Shown in pieces: positions 5,522-11,757 of a stretch of DNA of 21,593 bases. The stretch is taken from the NCBI GenBank assembly GCA_049967035.1, contig JBMFTM010000007.1, positions 1-21,593 on the forward strand, given 5' to 3'. This stretch comes from Acidifodinimicrobium sp049967035. GTDB taxonomy: Archaea; Nanobdellota; Nanobdellia; Parvarchaeales; Parvarchaeaceae. Position numbers and translations under genes: made by a program. Each line of letters opens with the position of its first letter. Position 1 is the first letter of the stretch. A model generated the notes under the pieces. The model was given only the letters and a program-made list of their open reading frames with translations, was not told the DNA's origin and did no database searches.

Positions 5522-5938
5522 CTATCTTTTCCTTCTTAAAGTCGTCAATACGAACAGAATCACAACTAATACGGTTATCACAGCCTCAATCAGCAAGCCG
5601 AATGCACTGTAATAATTCGCCAGAGAATAAAATGAGGCTACGCTGAATATAAAGCTAATTTCGTCCGTGACCAGCCCCAAGCCAACACCGAAGAGGACAG
5701 CGAAGAATATCCGAAGTTTGTTTGACTTTGTAAATCTAGAGTCAAGGAAGAATATGGAAGTTCCTGACACCATCATCAAGATTATGCCATACATGTAATG
5801 GTGGATGATTACGCCGTTGAAGGACACGTTTAAATCCCCTCCAAAATAAACATAAGCCCTTGCTGCGAGTATCGCAACTACAAAAGAAAAGAACAAGTAG
5901 AAGAAAGGGTCTGAAGCCAGCTTTATTCGGTTGAACAT
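5522..5938 (-). CDS. Four-helix membrane protein with conserved-looking His-His and Asp-Glu
   Basis: A 138-aa integral membrane protein with about four helices (roughly 11-31, 43-65, 77-95, 108-132). Polar residues sit inside or at the edge of helices: IIHHYMYG (44-51) and GLGLVTDEISF (86-96). Paired His and acidic residues in membrane helices suggest metal or lipid-headgroup chemistry, but I cannot name the family. An in-frame TTG at 5974 is only about 12 nt from the TATA box at 5981-5990, so the ATG at 5938 is chosen. The upstream in-frame residues include WRYL, matching the end of the 79-aa protein at 6086-6325; the gene may be the C-terminal part of a gene split by the tRNA segment. Confidence 0.75.
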   Translation of the reverse strand: MFNRIKLASDPFFYLFFSFVVAILAARAYVYFGGDLNVSFNGVIIHHYMYGIILMMVSGTSIFFLDSRFTKSNKLRIFFAVLFGVGLGLVTDEISFIFSVASFYSLANYYSAFGLLIEAVITVLVVILFVLTTLRRKR

Positions 5939-5945
5939 AACGGTA

Positions 5946-5960
5946 TTCAAGTATCTCCAA
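5946..5960. repeat. Direct repeat copy 1 flanking tRNA-Ala
   Basis: TTCAAGTATCTCCAA. It matches 14 of 15 bases of the copy at 6105-6119, 159 bp away (53 codons). On the minus strand it encodes Trp-Arg-Tyr-Leu just before the ATG of the 138-aa membrane protein, in that protein's frame. Confidence 0.7.
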
Positions 5961-5980
5961 CAGATAACAATCAACTGTTT

Positions 5981-5990
5981 ATTTTTATAC
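5981..5990. promoter_or_regulatory. Shared TATA element for tRNA-Ala (+) and the 138-aa membrane gene (-)
   Basis: The plus strand reads ATTTTTATAC and the minus strand GTATAAAAAT. On the plus strand the centre is about 28 nt before the first base of tRNA-Ala at 6014. On the minus strand the predicted start is near 5958, giving a leader of about 20 nt to the ATG at 5938. No other TATA-like element serves either gene. Confidence 0.5.
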
Positions 5991-6013
5991 TTTTACTGTT
6001 TTATCACTTAGAT

Positions 6014-6085
6014 GGGCTGGTAGTCCAACGGCAAGACGCCACGTTCGCATCGTGGAGACTTCGGGTTCAAATCCCGACCAGTCCA
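6014..6085 (+). tRNA. tRNA-Ala (anticodon CGC)
   Basis: A complete 72-nt cloverleaf. Acceptor GGGCTGG (6014-6020) pairs with CCAGTCC (6078-6084), giving the G3-U70 wobble pair that defines alanine identity. The D stem is three pairs (GTC/GAC) with GG in the loop. The anticodon stem CCACG/CGTGG encloses TTCGCAT, so the anticodon is CGC (6046-6048), reading GCG. The T stem TCGGG/CCCGA encloses TTCAAAT. The discriminator is A6085; CCA is not encoded and there is no intron. The convergent gene's stop codon begins at the very next base. The TATA element at 5981-5990 lies about 28 nt upstream. Confidence 0.97.
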
Positions 6086-6325
6086 CTACCTTTGGGAGAA
6101 GCTCTTCAGGTATCTCCAAACCACAAAGAAAACAAAGGAAAGCACAAAGGAAGAGATTGCAAGAAGATTCTGCTTCACCGGAAAATACACAGAGAGCACC
6201 GAGTTGAAGACCGCCGCCGGGTATACCAGGTTTTCTATCGCTATATACACCCACACCAACAAAGTATAGAGCCACAGGCCTTCAAACACGTCACTTAAAA
6301 GGCCGATTCTCTTGCTGTTCTTCAT
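6086..6325 (-). CDS. 79-aa two-helix membrane protein
   Basis: Not recognised. The protein has two membrane helices, about 15-35 (around WLYTLLVWVYIAI) and 52-71 (around LLAISSFVLSFVFFVV), and a short basic end (WRYLKSFSQR). Its ATG overlaps the stop of the GT2-GtrA gene (ATGA), so it is translationally coupled to it and probably belongs to the same membrane-glycolipid function. Its TAG at 6086-6088 touches the tRNA-Ala 3' end. The WRYL codons near its end fall in a 15-bp direct repeat that recurs, in the same phase, just ahead of the 138-aa membrane gene, so this may be the N-terminal fragment of an originally longer protein. Confidence 0.7.
   Translation of the reverse strand: MKNSKRIGLLSDVFEGLWLYTLLVWVYIAIENLVYPAAVFNSVLSVYFPVKQNLLAISSFVLSFVFFVVWRYLKSFSQR
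6105..6119. repeat. Direct repeat copy 2 flanking tRNA-Ala
   Basis: TTCAGGTATCTCCAA, 14 of 15 identical to 5946-5960. On the minus strand it encodes Trp-Arg-Tyr-Leu near the C-terminus of the 79-aa membrane protein, in the same codon phase as copy 1. Confidence 0.7.
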
Positions 6326-7338
6326 ATACTCACCTTCTTATTCAGCCCCTTGCTCCAAACTACCCTGTTTATCATGAATATTGATAATATGGACAAAGAG
6401 ATCGACACGACTAGAATGACTGTTGGCAGGATACTTCGTGAAAACCCTATATATTTCTGGAGGAACCAAACCAGACTTATGTTCGCCACCATCGGCACCG
6501 CCATGATGGAGTTATACTTACCAAATCTATAAGCAGAGGATAAAAATCCTCTCCTTTGAAAGTTAAGCTTCTCATTGACTATGAAGTTGGAGATGGCATT
6601 TGTCTCCTGCCCAATGAGTATTGCTATCGGATAAAAAAGCCCAAAACCGAGGCTGAAGTATAGCACGAACAACCCCATAAAGTAGGACATTAAGCTTGAA
6701 AAACTGTAAGAGAAGGTAAGTTTATTGATGCTGTTCAAAACGGAAGAAGTCGCCTCCGAAGGGTTTAGAGTAACCTTGCTTTTTACATCCTTTCTGATCA
6801 CCTCAGTTGTGCTCATAAGATGCCTATCAAGGATGCTGGTTATCTCCACTGCAAAATCCTTGCCATTCTTCCTTGACTCATTGACTATTATGGAAACGGA
6901 TTCTTTCAGTAGTATCCTATTCATTGAGAAGCTGTTGTATACATTTTTGAAAGAAACGAGATTTATAAGCTCTGTAGATATTGTCTGGATTATATTTCTT
7001 TTCCTTGACTCTATAATGTTGCCATTAGAACCAAGGTACGGCAGGAACCAATCGGCGTTGTCCTCGGAGTAATCCTCAAAGGTAACTACCCTCTTTGAAT
7101 TGTTACCCAATGCTATTTGAAAACCCTTCCTGAAGGCTTCGCCTATGCTGCTGTCATGCTTGAAAGTTATTATTGAGAGGTTTGAAAGCTTAATCTCGGC
7201 GTAGTTCTCAAAGCCCCCCACTATCGCTAAAGAACCAGAAGGGGCGCTCTTATCCAAGGCTTTCAAGAATCGCACCTTATCCTTAAACTTCAGTCTACTG
7301 AAGAAAGGTACCACGAAAGACAGCTCGGTTTCTTCCAT
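6322..7338 (-). CDS. Degenerate family-2 glycosyltransferase fused to a GtrA-like membrane domain
   Basis: A 338-aa protein. The N-terminal half follows the layout of a polyprenyl-phosphate sugar synthase (DPM1-like GT2): a first strand with LSFVVPFF, a helix, the AFRKGFQIALGN segment and the ESRKR motif. The expected VVDDxS and DxD aspartates are not in place: the matching segments read IVGGFEN (about 39-45) and TFEDYSED (86-93). The C-terminal half has three or four membrane helices and the GtrA-like stretch around NAISNFIVNEKLNFQRRG (248-265). GT2-GtrA fusions usually make or flip polyprenyl-phosphate sugars; this copy may be inactive or use altered residues. The ATG at 7338 is preferred over the GTG at 7341 from the TATA spacing (about 28 nt). 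Confidence 0.72.
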   Translation of the reverse strand: MEETELSFVVPFFSRLKFKDKVRFLKALDKSAPSGSLAIVGGFENYAEIKLSNLSIITFKHDSSIGEAFRKGFQIALGNNSKRVVTFEDYSEDNADWFLPYLGSNGNIIESRKRNIIQTISTELINLVSFKNVYNSFSMNRILLKESVSIIVNESRKNGKDFAVEITSILDRHLMSTTEVIRKDVKSKVTLNPSEATSSVLNSINKLTFSYSFSSLMSYFMGLFVLYFSLGFGLFYPIAILIGQETNAISNFIVNEKLNFQRRGFLSSAYRFGKYNSIMAVPMVANISLVWFLQKYIGFSRSILPTVILVVSISLSILSIFMINRVVWSKGLNKKVSI

Positions 7339-7362
7339 CACTAATCATACTAAAGCATATTG

Positions 7363-7370
7363 TATTTAAA
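7363..7370 (-). promoter_or_regulatory. TATA box of the GT2-GtrA operon
   Basis: The minus strand reads TTTAAATA. Its centre is about 28 nt before the ATG at 7338, so the transcript should be leaderless. The inverted repeat at 7378-7398 lies immediately upstream. Confidence 0.6.
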
Positions 7371-7377
7371 CGCTTTT

Positions 7378-7398
7378 AGTTACCTATGAAAGGTAATT
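7378..7398. promoter_or_regulatory. Inverted repeat between GT2-GtrA and ppsA, candidate operator
   Basis: TTACCT (7380-7385) and AGGTAA (7391-7396) are perfect inverted copies with a 5-nt spacer; the flanking bases extend the match to 8 positions if a G-T pair is allowed. It sits about 10 nt upstream of the minus-strand TATA box and about 100 nt upstream of the ppsA promoter, a place for a dimeric transcription factor. No specific regulator is identified. Confidence 0.4.
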
Positions 7399-7496
7399 GT
7401 ATTCTTAGCCATTACACAGGAGCAATTTGTTGTTTTCTTTTGGTGCCCTTAATTTCTCTGGTGTTTACCAAAAATTGACTCCAGGGCCATAGAAAA

Positions 7497-7505
7497 CTAT
7501 AAATT
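7497..7505 (+). promoter_or_regulatory. TATA box of ppsA
   Basis: CTATAAATT, with a start predicted near 7526, giving a leader of about 46 nt before the ATG at 7572. The leader contains the small hairpin at 7538-7553 and the Shine-Dalgarno at 7559-7564. Confidence 0.55.
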
Positions 7506-7537
7506 GAATGAATTCAAAATAACTATGTATCAGCTGC

Positions 7538-7564
7538 TAGATTAAATCATCTAACAACAGGAGG
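7538..7564 (+). promoter_or_regulatory. ppsA leader hairpin and ribosome binding site
   Basis: TAGAT (7538-7542) pairs with ATCTA (7549-7553) across a 6-nt loop, ending 5 nt before a perfect AGGAGG (7559-7564), itself 7 nt before the ATG. The Shine-Dalgarno fixes the start. The hairpin is weak (A/T rich) and its role is unclear. Confidence 0.55.
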
Positions 7565-7571
7565 AAGGCAT

Positions 7572-9941
7572 ATGAAAAGCAAAGAAGATGCATTGGTTCT
7601 GTGGTTCAAGGAGATCAACAAGGAAGACACGCCGATAGTAGGTGGGAAATCAGCAAACCTTGGGGAGATGTTCAACTCAGTGAAGGTGCCTATACCAAAT
7701 GGTTTCTCAACCACCGCCTTAGCTTTTAGGAAATTCATCTCAAAGAACAATCTCAAGAACTTCATAGATGACACCTTGAAGTCTTTGGATACGGAAGACA
7801 CAAAGAAACTAGCAGAAGCAGGAAAGAAGCTTAGAGAGGCAATAATGAAGGCAGAACTGCAAAAGGAGCTTTCAGACGAGATATTGTCCCATTACCATCA
7901 ACTGGTCAAAGAAAGTGGCGAGGAATTTGTAGCAGTCAGGTCGTCTGGAACGGCAGAAGATCTGCCAGATGCCAGCTTTGCTGGGCAGCAGGAGACATAT
8001 TTGAATGTGCACGGGGACAAGGAACTGCTTGAAAAAGTCAAAGAGTGCTATGCAAGCCTGTTCACTGACAGGGCTATCTATTATCGCGTTAAAATGCATA
8101 TACCAACGACTTCGGTGGCACTTGCCGTAGCAGTTCAGAGGCAGGTGTTCTCGAAGGCTGCGGGGGTCATGTTCACGATAGATGTAAGCACTGGAAACAA
8201 CGATGTGATAATGGTTGAAGGCAGTTACGGGTTAGGCGAATACATTGTTCAGGGCACTGTGACGCCGGATACATTCTACATCAATAAGAAAGATTTATCG
8301 ATAATAAAGAGGATAATCTCCCCCAACAAGGACAAGATGCTCCTTCGGCTCAAAGAGGGAGGAACTAAGGAATTCAAAGTTGATAAGGACAAAGTGGATA
8401 AGCCTGCTTTGACAGATGAACAGGTTAAAAAACTGGCTTCATACGGGCTTGAGATAGAGAAGCACTACTCGCATGCAATGGATATAGAGTGGGCAATAGA
8501 TGAGAGGAAAGATGAAATATTCATCGTGCAGGCCAGGTTCGAAACTGTATGGGACAAGAAGGAGAAACCATCGGAGGAGAACGTAAGCACTACGGCTAAC
8601 GTACTTGTAAGGGGTCTGCCAGCCTCTCCAGGAGTAGTCAGTGGAACGATCCAAAAGATCCTGGATGTAAAAGACATAGACAAATTTGAAAGTGGGAAGA
8701 TACTTGTAACCAAGATGACTGCCCCTGATTGGGTACCTGCGATGCAGAAGGCTAAAGCGATAATAACCGATGAAGGCGGGATGACATGCCATGCAGCGAT
8801 AGTTTCAAGGGAGCTGGGGGTACCTTCAATCGTCGGCACCCAAAGTTTCGGGAAGAAAGCAACCGAAGCGCTGAAGGATGGGGAAGAGGTCACAGTTGAC
8901 GCAAAAAACGGTGTTATCTACGAGGGAAAAATAGAGCAAAGCACTGAGAAGAAGGAACCTGAGGTGGTTTCAGAGGCTGCACCGGAGATAATAACCGGGA
9001 CGAAGATAATGGTTAACCTAGGGGAGCCGGAACTCGCTGAGAAAGTAGCAAAACTTCCAGTGGATGGAGTTGGCCTTATGAGAGAGGAATTTATATGGTC
9101 ACAGATAGGTGAGCATCCACTGTACATGATAAAGAACGGAGAGCAAGATAAGTTGGTGAATACACTCGCTGACAATATAGGAAAAGTATGCTCAGCCTTC
9201 TCGCCTAGGCCGGTGATACTCAGATTTAGCGACTTCAAGAGCGACGAGTATTCTGACTTAAAGGGAGGCGCTGAATTCGAGCCGAAAGAGGCAAATCCCC
9301 TGCTTGGATGGAGGGGGTCTTCAAGATACTATGACCCAAGATACAAAGATGCGTTCGTTCTTGAGCTTAAAGCCGTCAAAAAAGTGAGGGATGAGATGAG
9401 GCTTAAGAACCTATGGGTCATGATACCGTTCACCAGAACCGTGGAGGAGCTCGAAAAGGTCCTCGAGATAATGAGAGAGAACGGACTGGAGAGGGACGAA
9501 GACTTCAAGATTTTCCTGATGGCTGAGATACCGAGCAATATACTCCTCGCGGATAAATTCAACAAATTCATAGACGGGTACTCTATAGGGTCAAATGATT
9601 TGACGATGCTGATACTCGGGGCGGATAGGAATAACAGCGACATGAGCTCAAGGTTCGATGAGCGAGATCTCGCTGTAAAAAGAGCCATAAAGATGCTTAT
9701 AGATACTGCGCACCGTGATGGAAAGACAGTATCCATATGCGGGCAGGCCCCATCGGAATATGACGAGATTGTAGACTTTCTTGTGAGGGCTGATATAGAC
9801 GACATTTCAGTCAACCCTGATGTTGCCATGCATGTAAGAGAAGTCGTTGCCTCGGTCGAAAAGAGGATAGAGCTAGAGTCGGCGTTGAACATAAAGAGAA
9901 AGTACAATGACATAGATTATCCCCAGTTAAAAAAACAGTAG
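7572..9941 (+). CDS. ppsA: Phosphoenolpyruvate synthase
   Basis: Pyruvate, water dikinase: converts pyruvate, ATP and water to PEP, AMP and phosphate. It is the entry to gluconeogenesis, or works in the reverse sense in some archaea. The 789 aa are normal for the family. The N-terminal ATP-grasp-like domain (1-340) shows VGGKSANLGEMF (20-31) and VRSSGTAEDLPDASFAGQQET. The swivelling phosphohistidine domain has GGMTCHAAIVSRELG with catalytic His407. The C-terminal barrel has GVGLMREEF, FSIGSND-like YSIGSNDLTML and catalytic Cys723 in ICGQAPSE. All key residues are present. It is monocistronic, with its own TATA box and AGGAGG; a membrane protein gene follows after 79 bp with a separate promoter. 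Confidence 0.97.
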   Translation: MKSKEDALVLWFKEINKEDTPIVGGKSANLGEMFNSVKVPIPNGFSTTALAFRKFISKNNLKNFIDDTLKSLDTEDTKKLAEAGKKLREAIMKAELQKELSDEILSHYHQLVKESGEEFVAVRSSGTAEDLPDASFAGQQETYLNVHGDKELLEKVKECYASLFTDRAIYYRVKMHIPTTSVALAVAVQRQVFSKAAGVMFTIDVSTGNNDVIMVEGSYGLGEYIVQGTVTPDTFYINKKDLSIIKRIISPNKDKMLLRLKEGGTKEFKVDKDKVDKPALTDEQVKKLASYGLEIEKHYSHAMDIEWAIDERKDEIFIVQARFETVWDKKEKPSEENVSTTANVLVRGLPASPGVVSGTIQKILDVKDIDKFESGKILVTKMTAPDWVPAMQKAKAIITDEGGMTCHAAIVSRELGVPSIVGTQSFGKKATEALKDGEEVTVDAKNGVIYEGKIEQSTEKKEPEVVSEAAPEIITGTKIMVNLGEPELAEKVAKLPVDGVGLMREEFIWSQIGEHPLYMIKNGEQDKLVNTLADNIGKVCSAFSPRPVILRFSDFKSDEYSDLKGGAEFEPKEANPLLGWRGSSRYYDPRYKDAFVLELKAVKKVRDEMRLKNLWVMIPFTRTVEELEKVLEIMRENGLERDEDFKIFLMAEIPSNILLADKFNKFIDGYSIGSNDLTMLILGADRNNSDMSSRFDERDLAVKRAIKMLIDTAHRDGKTVSICGQAPSEYDEIVDFLVRADIDDISVNPDVAMHVREVVASVEKRIELESALNIKRKYNDIDYPQLKKQ

Positions 9942-9986
9942 GGAGATACCGATAAGCTACCGAGAATCAGCCCGTCTTCGCAAGGG

Positions 9987-10017
9987 TTAAATATAATGAT
10001 GTCATTGATATAAGGAG
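9987..10017 (+). promoter_or_regulatory. TATA box, inverted repeat and ribosome site of the 193-aa membrane gene
   Basis: TTAAATA (9987-9993) is followed by the inverted repeat AATGA-TG-TCATT (9995-10006) and AAGGAG (10012-10017) just before the ATG at 10021. The predicted start (about 10016) falls inside AAGGAG, so the gene is either leaderless or starts slightly upstream. The inverted repeat between TATA and start could be an operator. Confidence 0.4.
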
Positions 10018-10020
10018 TAT

Positions 10021-10602
10021 ATGGAAAGGCAAAGGATAGAACAGAAGGCATCTATATCCAATAGAGGTTCAAATTATCTCAGCTCGAAAATCCCTTTTAT
10101 TCTCTCTCTTCTGGCTGGAATTTTCATGCTCGCTTCTTTGGTCATACTCTTTATTTCAAATCTATCCTTTATAACATTCAATTCAAGTTCAATCAGCTCA
10201 TTAGAAAGCGGGTTGAACTCAACAACAGTTCAAGAGCTGCAGATACTGGTGAACGCAACTAGCTACATGCAGACCGCATTCCTGCTGTTCCTACCGATAA
10301 TAGGCATATCTGGGGCACTGTTGATTTACTCCTCCTTTTTAATACGTATGACAAATAAAAAGAGGAGAGCCATGGGCGGCATGCTATCCGTTATTTTCGG
10401 CGTCTCCTCATTCCTTGCCCTCTTCCTGCTTGTTCCTACATTCCCAGTTGCGATAGCGACACTGATGGGTTACTTTGGAACCTTTGGATTACAAAGTTCA
10501 CTGAGCTATATACTCTTCATGCTTAGCAGCTTATTGGGTCTGTTCAACGGCTTAGCGCTCTTGTATTATATGTCAATTGAAAGAAAGAGAGATGAATCTT
10601 AA
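10021..10602 (+). CDS. Four-helix membrane protein, unknown
   Basis: Not recognised. The 193-aa protein has a basic cytoplasmic N-terminus (1-23), TM1 (about 25-46), an external loop (47-84), TM2 (86-107), a basic cytoplasmic loop (TNKKRRAMGG), TM3 (120-147), TM4 (160-184) and a charged tail (ERKRDES). Positive charges place both ends and the middle loop inside. The single large external loop is Ser/Asn-rich and carries four N-glycosylation sequons (Asn47, 54, 66, 78), consistent with a surface-exposed glycosylated loop. AAGGAG precedes the ATG by a few bases. It stands between ppsA and the CBS gene with separate promoters on both sides. Confidence 0.75.
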   Translation: MERQRIEQKASISNRGSNYLSSKIPFILSLLAGIFMLASLVILFISNLSFITFNSSSISSLESGLNSTTVQELQILVNATSYMQTAFLLFLPIIGISGALLIYSSFLIRMTNKKRRAMGGMLSVIFGVSSFLALFLLVPTFPVAIATLMGYFGTFGLQSSLSYILFMLSSLLGLFNGLALLYYMSIERKRDES

Positions 10603-10629
10603 AGCTCGGCTGAAAATGGGGGGAATGGA

Positions 10630-10667
10630 TTTAAAGATAATATCAAATTTTTAGTAGATCAGGAGGT
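10630..10667 (+). promoter_or_regulatory. TATA box and ribosome binding site of the CBS-domain gene
   Basis: TTTAAAGA (10630-10637) is a plausible TATA box with a start near 10660. A perfect AGGAGGT (10661-10667) follows, 4 nt before the ATG at 10672, and fixes that start. Confidence 0.55.
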
Positions 10668-10671
10668 AGAT

Positions 10672-11757
10672 ATGAATGAAGTGTTGGTTTCGAAGATTAT
10701 GACAAGAAAGGTGGTGACTGTGTCCAAAAACAGCAGCATAGCCAAGGTTATGATGCTGATGGATTCCAAGGGAATAAAGGAGGTGCCGGTTGTCAGCGAT
10801 GAAAAATATGTGGGCACCGTAATATATTATGATTTTATATCGGATACGCAAGCAAATCCAAATGAAAAGATTGATAAATTCATAAAGAAAGTTCCAGTGC
10901 TCAGCCCAAAGGATACGATTGATAAAACCATAAGGATCATGGTGGACAGCGGCATAAGCGGCCTGCCTGTGATAGATGAATCGCATGTAGTCGGTATAGT
11001 ATCAGATTATGATATCTTCAAACTCCTAATAAACAACCACATATTCGACAATTTCAAGGTTTCGAACGTTATAATAAAGAGATTTCCTATCTTGAGGCCC
11101 GAGGATACCATCGAGAAAGCCGCGAATCTAGCGGCTATAAACAAGGTTGATAATATCCCTGTCCTGGACAATTTTGGCAAGATGATCGGGGAAGTGATGA
11201 TCCATGACATATTGAAGTACATATACTCGCAGAAAGCCGGTAAGAAGGGCAAAAAGGACGCGTATAAGGGTGAACAAACCGAGATGAAAGTCGTGGACAT
11301 AATGAGAAGGGACTCCTCCCCAACTGTCATCACTTTGAACCTTAGAAAGGCCCTGGAGAATCTCATCTCCAAGAAAGCCAAAGCTGCGGTTGTAGTGGAT
11401 GTGGACGGTAGGCCGATAGGTATCCTCAGCAGGATAAAGATACTCTCCTTACTTAGAGGAAAAAACATAGGGGACCAGGTCAAGATAGAGATATCAGGTG
11501 ACTTTACATTTGACTCAATAATGCTGTTGAAATCTGAGATTGACCGCAGGGAAAAGATGTTCTCTGAGGTTGCCAAGTTCACAGAGATTAGATTCTATAT
11601 AAAGAGAGTAAGAGGCCAGCTCACCTCCAAATATGAAATGAGCGCAAATGCCTTTGGAAAGAGAAGATTCAGTATAAAAGCGACGGATGTAGGGGAAGAG
11701 AACGTTATAAGGGAAGTCATGGAGAAGCTTGACTCTATAGTAGAAAGGATGAAGTAA
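10672..11757 (+). CDS. Four-CBS-domain protein with HPF-like C-terminal domain
   Basis: A 361-aa soluble protein. Four CBS motifs pack as two Bateman modules: about 3-58 (MTRKVVTVSKNSSIAKVM), 67-120 (VPVLSPKDTIDKTIRIM), 129-185 (FPILRPEDTIEKAANLA) and 206-262 (IMRRDSSPTVITLN). They probably bind adenosine nucleotides. The C-terminal 95 residues (266-361) resemble the ribosome hibernation factor HPF/S30AE fold: a FTEIRFYIKRVRG strand, KYEMSANAFGKRRFSIKATD and a final helix EVMEKLDSIVERM. I recall CBS-containing ribosome-dimerisation factors being reported in Thermococcales; that link is from memory. A role as a nucleotide-sensing ribosome silencer is inferred. The stop codon abuts that of the convergent DP2 gene. 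Confidence 0.82.
   Translation: MNEVLVSKIMTRKVVTVSKNSSIAKVMMLMDSKGIKEVPVVSDEKYVGTVIYYDFISDTQANPNEKIDKFIKKVPVLSPKDTIDKTIRIMVDSGISGLPVIDESHVVGIVSDYDIFKLLINNHIFDNFKVSNVIIKRFPILRPEDTIEKAANLAAINKVDNIPVLDNFGKMIGEVMIHDILKYIYSQKAGKKGKKDAYKGEQTEMKVVDIMRRDSSPTVITLNLRKALENLISKKAKAAVVVDVDGRPIGILSRIKILSLLRGKNIGDQVKIEISGDFTFDSIMLLKSEIDRREKMFSEVAKFTEIRFYIKRVRGQLTSKYEMSANAFGKRRFSIKATDVGEENVIREVMEKLDSIVERMK

Noticed and set aside
5946..6119. Integrated virus or plasmid at the tRNA (att site)
   Set aside because: The repeats flank the whole tRNA and are not copies of its 3' end, the segment is only 159 bp and no integrase gene is nearby.
5985..6275. 96-codon minus-strand frame across tRNA-Ala
   Set aside because: It runs through the tRNA in antisense and overlaps the better supported 79-aa ORF in another frame.
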